A DNA stretch of 10,635 nt, taken from contig JBIQJY010000084.1 in assembly GCA_044507065.1 (NCBI GenBank), forward strand, positions 1 through 10,635, in the 5' to 3' direction. A program made the position numbers and the translations under genes. This stretch comes from SCN-69-37 sp044507065. Lineage in GTDB: Bacteria > Acidobacteriota > Vicinamibacteria > Vicinamibacterales > SCN-69-37. Shown one piece after another: positions 5,456-10,635 of this stretch. The notes under the pieces were generated by a model, which ran no database searches, was not told the origin of the DNA, and was given only the letters and a program-made list of their open reading frames with translations. The first letter of the stretch is position 1. Every line of letters begins with the position of its first letter.

Positions 5456-7048
5456 GTGAAGCGCATCGTCGGATTGCTCGGTTGGATTGGCGTCGCGCTT
5501 GTCGTCGCAGCCGTCGTGTTGCTCATCACGCGGCCCGACCTCGAACAGTTGAGGCGCGGGCTCGCGCTGGCCGGACTGGCCGCCACGATGCTCTACACCC
5601 TGACGCAGTGGCGGGACATCGCCCGGTCGTTCAGCGGGCGCAGCGCGAAGTACGGCTCGATGACGGTCCTGAGCGTGGTGCTGGTGCTCGGCATCCTCGT
5701 GGCCATCAACTGGATCGCGTCGCGACAGAATCGGCGCTGGGACCTGACGGCCGACAGCCAGTTCTCGCTGGCCGAGCAGACGCAGCAGATCCTGCGGAGC
5801 CTTGACCGTCCCGTGACGTTCCGCGTGTTCTACCGCGTATCCGATGCGGAGTACCGCGACCGGCTCGCCGAGTACGCCTATCATTCCGGTCAGGTGAGCA
5901 CCGTTTACGTCGACACCGATGCGAACCCGATCGAAGCGCAACGGTTCGAGATCCAGACCGTCCCCACGATTCTCGTGGAATACGACGACCGCACCGAGCG
6001 CGTCAACGCGATTGACGAGCAGACGCTCACCAATGCGCTGAAGCGCGTCATCGAAGGCACGCCGAAGAAGGTCTACTTCCTTCAGGGCCACGGCGAGGCG
6101 GATCCGATGGCGACCGATCCGGGCGGCTACAGCACGGTCGTGGCGGCCTTGCGCAACGACAACTTCGACGTTGCGCCGCTGACGCTCGCGCAGCAGAGTG
6201 CGATTCCTGCCGACGCGACCATCGTCGTGATTGCCGGCCCACGGACCGACCTGCTGGCCGGCGAGATCGACGCGCTGCGCGACTACCTGCGCCGCGGCGG
6301 CAAGCTGCAGCTGCTCATCGACCCGCCGCAGACGGCCGGCGGCACCGACGTACCGAACCTCATCGCGCTGGTGCGCGAGTGGGGCATCGACGTGGGCAAC
6401 AACGTCATCATCGACGCGAGCGGACTCGGCCAGATCCTCGGCACCGATCCCTCGGTGCCCGTGGCCATGCCCGTGGCCCACCCGATCACGAACAACTTCC
6501 GCGTCATGACGGCGTTTCCGCTGGCCCGATCGATCACGCCGGTCGAGGGCGGCACCGACGGGCGCGTCGCGCAACGTGTCCTCGAGAGCAGCCCGGACAG
6601 CTGGGGCGAGACCGACGTGGCGGGACTGTTCGCCACCGGCCGCCCCACCCGCGATGAGAGCGCGGACGTGGCCGGCCCGGTGTCGCTGGCCGTGGCCGTC
6701 TCGGCCGCTGCCGAAGCGCCCGCCGCGGCGCCGGCCGATGAGGCCGCCGGCGAAGGCAGCGAGACCGACGACGCGCCAGCGCCGGAAACCCGCATCGTCG
6801 TCGTGGGCGACAGCGACTTCGCCACCAACCGCATCGTGGGGCTCCAGGGCAACCGTGAGATCTTCCTCAACATGGCGAGCTGGCTGGCCCAGCAGGAGGA
6901 CCTGATCGCCATCCGGCCATCCGACCCGGCCAACCGGCCGTTCACGATGACGGCGGGTCAGGGCGTCTGGATCCATCGATTCGCCATCTACATCGTGCCC
7001 GCGCTGCTTTTCGCCAACGCCGTGCGGCTGTGGCGGAAGCGCCGGTAG
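5456..7048 (+). CDS. GldG-type ABC transporter auxiliary membrane protein
   Basis: 530 residues. Two or three N-terminal membrane segments (about 5-25, 36-50, 67-86) are followed by a large extracytoplasmic region and a C-terminal anchor (about 505-525). It begins with NRRWDLTADSQFSL (92-105) and contains QGHGEADP (210-217), then YLRRGGKLQLLIDP (277-290) and, near the end, GDSDFATN. These are hallmarks of the GldG/ABC_transp_aux family, which accompanies GldA/GldF exporters. An Ala/Pro/Glu-rich linker lies just before GDSDF. The start is GTG, 1 nt after the permease stop, with GGAGG at 5444-5448 inside the permease 3' end. Exact function is unknown; in Bacteroidota GldG is needed for gliding, but no gliding or type 9 secretion gene is visible here. 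Confidence 0.9.
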   Translation: MKRIVGLLGWIGVALVVAAVVLLITRPDLEQLRRGLALAGLAATMLYTLTQWRDIARSFSGRSAKYGSMTVLSVVLVLGILVAINWIASRQNRRWDLTADSQFSLAEQTQQILRSLDRPVTFRVFYRVSDAEYRDRLAEYAYHSGQVSTVYVDTDANPIEAQRFEIQTVPTILVEYDDRTERVNAIDEQTLTNALKRVIEGTPKKVYFLQGHGEADPMATDPGGYSTVVAALRNDNFDVAPLTLAQQSAIPADATIVVIAGPRTDLLAGEIDALRDYLRRGGKLQLLIDPPQTAGGTDVPNLIALVREWGIDVGNNVIIDASGLGQILGTDPSVPVAMPVAHPITNNFRVMTAFPLARSITPVEGGTDGRVAQRVLESSPDSWGETDVAGLFATGRPTRDESADVAGPVSLAVAVSAAAEAPAAAPADEAAGEGSETDDAPAPETRIVVVGDSDFATNRIVGLQGNREIFLNMASWLAQQEDLIAIRPSDPANRPFTMTAGQGVWIHRFAIYIVPALLFANAVRLWRKRR

Positions 7049-7071
7049 TCACGCGCGGGCGGCAGGACGTC

Positions 7072-7075
7072 GGAG
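7072..7075 (+). promoter_or_regulatory. Ribosome-binding site that fixes the start of the DUF4340 gene
   Basis: GGAG lies 5 nt before ATG 7081. An upstream in-frame GTG at 7030 has no such site, would overlap the previous gene and would put 17 polar residues ahead of the membrane anchor, so 7081 is preferred. Confidence 0.65.
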
Positions 7076-7080
7076 ATTAC

Positions 7081-8439
7081 ATGCGAGGCGGCCGTTCCCT
7101 GTTGATTCTGCTCGTCGTGGCCCTCGGGCTGGGGGCCTACATCTATTTCGTCGAGATGGATCGCGATCCCGGCGCAGGCGAGGCGCGGGAGCGTGCCTTC
7201 AGCGTGGATGCCGCTGACATCAGCGAGGTGGAGGTCAGGCCGGCGTCGGCCGACCCCGTCTCGCTGCGCAGGACGGGTGACCACTGGGCGCTCACCGCGC
7301 CGGTTGTCGCACCAGCCGATCGCGCCACCATCGATTCGATGGTCAGCACGCTGTCGACAATGGAAATCGATCGCGTGGTCGACGAGAACGCTACCGACCT
7401 CGATCAGTTCGGCCTCGAGGCCCCTCGCACTGCCGTCGTGTTCAGAACGACCAGCGGCGCGACGCACACCTTGCGACTCGGCAACCAGACACCAACCCAG
7501 TCGGGTATCTACGCACGCATCGACGACGACACGCGCGTGGTGCTGATTCCCGCGTACCACGAGCCCGCGTTCGACAAGACGCCATTCGACCTTCGCGATC
7601 GCCAGGCGATCGTGTTCGACCGTGATGCCGTCGATCGCATCACGCTGACACGACCCGCTGCGGCCACCGTGGAGCTGCGTCGGGACGGCGGCGACTGGCG
7701 CCTCGCGGCGCCATTCGAGGCCCGCGCCGACGCGGCCGCCGCGAGCGACATCGTCGGCCGGCTCTCGAGCGCGCAGATGACATCCCTCGTCGCCGAAGGT
7801 GACGATGTCACACCGGCGCAGTTGCGCACCTGGGGATTCGACACCCCGCGTCTCGTCGTCACGGCCGGCTCGGATTCGAACGCGGCCACGCTCATCATCG
7901 GTGGCGCCCGGGACGACAACTCGGCATACGCGCGCGACGCGTCGCGTCCGATCGTGTTCACCGTGGACGCCAGCCTGCTCACCGACCTCGACCAGGCCCC
8001 CGACGACCTGCGTGTGACCGACATCTTCGAACTGAACGCGTTTTCGGCCCGTTCACTCGAAATCACGCGCGACGGGTCAACGGTCGCCTACGTCAAGAAC
8101 GCCCCGACGGGCTCGGACAACACCGCCACCCCGACCTGGGCACGCACGAAGCCGGAGGCCGGCGAGGCGAATCAGACGGCACTGACGGATCTCATGAACA
8201 CGCTGGCCTCGCTGCAGGCCGACCGGTTCGTGCCCCGGCCGCCCGCAGGCGGCGAGGACATCGTCGTCGTGGCCACGTACGGCAGCGCGGATGCTCCGGC
8301 CACCGAACGCGTCACGCTGCGCCGCAGCGACGCGACGGTCTATGCCATTCGCGAGGACGATCCGGACGCGGCGGTCATCGCCACGGACCGATTCGACACA
8401 ATCCTCTCTCAACTGAAGACGCTCACGGGCGCCGAGTGA
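7081..8439 (+). CDS. Membrane-anchored DUF4340 protein with three repeated modules
   Basis: 452 residues. One N-terminal membrane anchor (about 6-24) is followed by a large domain outside the membrane. DUF4340 genes often sit next to GldG-type genes and their role is unknown. The protein appears to be three copies of one module: about 46-170, 184-312 and 324-449. Each opens with a strand such as ITLTRP or LEITRD, then a W-centred phrase (DHWALTAP at 67-74, DWRLAAPF at 205-212, TWARTKPE at 352-359), a helix, and later strands with YAR or YAI. Modules 1 and 2 share FGLEAPR and FDTPR, and their boundaries are alike (PFDLRD, PDDLRV). It starts 32 nt after the GldG-type stop and its own stop overlaps the next start by 4 nt. 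Probably a periplasm-facing partner of the ABC system. Confidence 0.85.
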   Translation: MRGGRSLLILLVVALGLGAYIYFVEMDRDPGAGEARERAFSVDAADISEVEVRPASADPVSLRRTGDHWALTAPVVAPADRATIDSMVSTLSTMEIDRVVDENATDLDQFGLEAPRTAVVFRTTSGATHTLRLGNQTPTQSGIYARIDDDTRVVLIPAYHEPAFDKTPFDLRDRQAIVFDRDAVDRITLTRPAAATVELRRDGGDWRLAAPFEARADAAAASDIVGRLSSAQMTSLVAEGDDVTPAQLRTWGFDTPRLVVTAGSDSNAATLIIGGARDDNSAYARDASRPIVFTVDASLLTDLDQAPDDLRVTDIFELNAFSARSLEITRDGSTVAYVKNAPTGSDNTATPTWARTKPEAGEANQTALTDLMNTLASLQADRFVPRPPAGGEDIVVVATYGSADAPATERVTLRRSDATVYAIREDDPDAAVIATDRFDTILSQLKTLTGAE

Positions 8440-9941
8440 CGCCCGTGCGGTTCCTGCTGACGCTGGTCGTCGCCCTTGCCGGTGCCGGCCTGCCGGCCTG
8501 CGCCGCGCGCATTGCCACGCCGGCAGGATCGGGTACGACCAACGCCCCGGCGCCATTCGATCACGCGCTTCCCGGCGACGTCGATCGGCTGCTCGACGAC
8601 GCCGCGCTGGCGCACGCGCTCATCGCCGTCCGCGTCGAGTCGCTGCGCGACGGGCGACTCCTCTACGCGCGCAACTCCGACACGCGGATGATTCCGGCTT
8701 CCAGCCTGAAGATCATCACCGCTGCCGTCGCCGGCGAACGCCTGGGGTGGGCGCATCGGTTCGAGACGCGGCTCGACGCCGTCGGACGCGTGCAGAACGG
8801 CGTGCTCGATGGCGACCTCATCGTCGTCGGGAGCGGCGACCCGGCCATCATGGCGGACGGCATGCGCGCGGCACCGCTCTTCGACGAGTGGGCGGCGCTC
8901 CTGCAACAGGCGGGCATCACGCGCGTCGACGGGCGGCTCATCGGCGACGACACGGCATTCGACGACGAACCGCTGGGCGCCGGCTGGGCGTGGGACTACC
9001 TCACGGCACCATATGCCGCGCCGTCAGGTGCGCTCAGCTACAACGAGAACCTCGTGCAGGTCCGGGTGATGCCCGGAGCCTCGGCAGGGGCACCCGCCAG
9101 CGTGAGCGTTGGCCCGGCCGGCCACGGCCTCACGGTCGACAACCGTGTGACGACTGCGACCCCGGACGCGGCCCCGTCGATCGTCTTCGATCGCCTGCCT
9201 GGCAGCACGACCCTTACCGTTCGCGGCCAGGTGCCCGCCGATGGCGGCATACACCTGCGCGCTACGACCGTGGCAAACCCCACGACCTTCTTCGTCGAGG
9301 GGCTGCGCGTGGCGCTGGCCGCTCGCGGTATCACTGTGACGGGTGGTGCGTGGGATATCGACGATGCCGTGACAGCCGGCACGGACGAGGCATCGCGCCG
9401 CGCCATTGCGATTCACAGGTCGGCACCGCTTTCATCGCTCGTCGCGCAGATGATGAAACTGAGCCAGAACTACTACGGGGAGATGCTCATCAAGGCCATC
9501 GGCCGGCTCGACGGCCAGCGTGGATCGACCGACAGCGGCCGGCAGGTCGTTCGCCAGGCGCTCGAGGCGTGGGATCTGCCGGTCGACGGACTCGTGATGT
9601 ACGACGGGTCAGGACTCTCCCGCTACAACTACGCGACGGCCGATCTGCTCGTCGGCGTACTGCGGCACGCATGGCAGAGTGACGTGATGCGCGGCCCCTT
9701 CGCCGCGGCCCTTCCGGTGGCCGGCCACGACGGCACGCTCGGATCGCGAATGCACGCGGCGCTGCGGCGCCGCGTGCAGGCCAAGACGGGAACGATTGCC
9801 AACGTGCGGGCGCTCGCCGGTTTCGCTGAATCCTCAAACGGCGAAAAGCTGGTCTTTGCGATGATCGCGAACCACTTCACCGCGCCGAATACCGATGTCG
9901 ACGCGGTGATGGAACGCGTGCTCGAACGCATCCTCAGGTAG
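8436..9941 (+). CDS. dacB: D-alanyl-D-alanine carboxypeptidase/endopeptidase, PBP4 family (peptidase S13)
   Basis: 501 residues. A hydrophobic signal sequence (about 5-18) ends in LPAC (19-22), a possible lipobox although Pro at that position is unusual, so it may be a lipoprotein or a secreted protein. The serine hydrolase motifs are all present: SxxK as SSLK at 89-92, SxN as SQN at about 342-344, and KTG at about 450. The roughly 250-residue stretch between SxxK and SxN matches the inserted domains of E. coli PBP4 (S62 to S306). DGSGLSRYN just after residue 388 is another family hallmark. It trims or cleaves peptide cross-links of peptidoglycan outside the inner membrane. The GTG start overlaps the DUF4340 stop (GTGA, 8436-8439), so it is the last gene of the operon, linking the ABC system to wall remodelling. 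Confidence 0.94.
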   Translation: MTPVRFLLTLVVALAGAGLPACAARIATPAGSGTTNAPAPFDHALPGDVDRLLDDAALAHALIAVRVESLRDGRLLYARNSDTRMIPASSLKIITAAVAGERLGWAHRFETRLDAVGRVQNGVLDGDLIVVGSGDPAIMADGMRAAPLFDEWAALLQQAGITRVDGRLIGDDTAFDDEPLGAGWAWDYLTAPYAAPSGALSYNENLVQVRVMPGASAGAPASVSVGPAGHGLTVDNRVTTATPDAAPSIVFDRLPGSTTLTVRGQVPADGGIHLRATTVANPTTFFVEGLRVALAARGITVTGGAWDIDDAVTAGTDEASRRAIAIHRSAPLSSLVAQMMKLSQNYYGEMLIKAIGRLDGQRGSTDSGRQVVRQALEAWDLPVDGLVMYDGSGLSRYNYATADLLVGVLRHAWQSDVMRGPFAAALPVAGHDGTLGSRMHAALRRRVQAKTGTIANVRALAGFAESSNGEKLVFAMIANHFTAPNTDVDAVMERVLERILR

Positions 9942-9952
9942 CGGCGGGCGCG

Positions 9953-10635
<683 letters not shown>

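Noticed and set aside
4339..5586. Open frame of 415 codons on the minus strand over the ABC ATPase and permease genes
   Set aside because: Low-complexity composition, no motifs, and it spans two well-supported genes on the other strand. The same applies to the 374-codon minus frame at 3582-4706.
5420..6976. Long open frame of 518 codons on the minus strand opposite the GldG-type gene
   Set aside because: Shadow of a GC-rich gene: its product is Arg/His/Asp/Gly-rich with no recognizable domain, while the plus strand has clear family motifs, a ribosome-binding site and tight operon spacing.

Overview
The window is a GC-rich, densely coded bacterial fragment, probably metagenomic. Three things point to an assembled scaffold: a run of exactly 100 N at 3101-3200, a gene cut by the left edge, and a right edge that stops inside a tandem repeat. 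The gene mix (GldA/GldF/GldG-like ABC system with DUF4340 and a PBP4-type peptidase, LysW-like protein next to LarE, Gln/Gly-repeat protein) would fit an Acidobacteriota-like lineage. That placement is inference, with no marker gene to confirm it.

Left part (1-1660, minus strand): a probable operon starting from a promoter at about 1618-1648. It runs from an 84-residue LysW-like zinc-ribbon protein with a very acidic tail, through larE (sulfur transferase of nickel-pincer cofactor synthesis, overlapping by 4 nt), to a membrane glycosyltransferase-like gene cut by the left edge.

Middle (1697-3505, minus strand): a metal-resistance unit. A CadC/SmtB-type ArsR-family repressor precedes a Zn/Cd/Pb P1B-type ATPase. 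The N gap has removed the end of the repressor and the front of the pump, and because the gap length happens to keep the frame, the two look like one 682-residue gene. The repressor has a clear promoter with an overlapping palindromic operator and appears to be translated from a leaderless or nearly leaderless GTG.

Right part (3560-9941, plus strand): a tight five-gene operon from a sigma70-like promoter at 3560-3588. It encodes an ABC ATPase, an ABC permease, a GldG-type auxiliary protein, a membrane-anchored DUF4340 protein built from three repeated modules, and a DacB/PBP4 peptidase. Genes overlap or nearly abut, so they are likely expressed together as an envelope-located machine with a cell-wall enzyme attached.

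Right edge (9953-10635, minus strand): the C-terminal part of a protein with a long Gln/Gly pentapeptide repeat, convergent with the operon and cut by the edge.

The most original points are the LysW-like carrier coupled to larE, the compact repressor promoter, the three-module DUF4340 protein, and the Gln/Gly repeat, whose variation is entirely synonymous.
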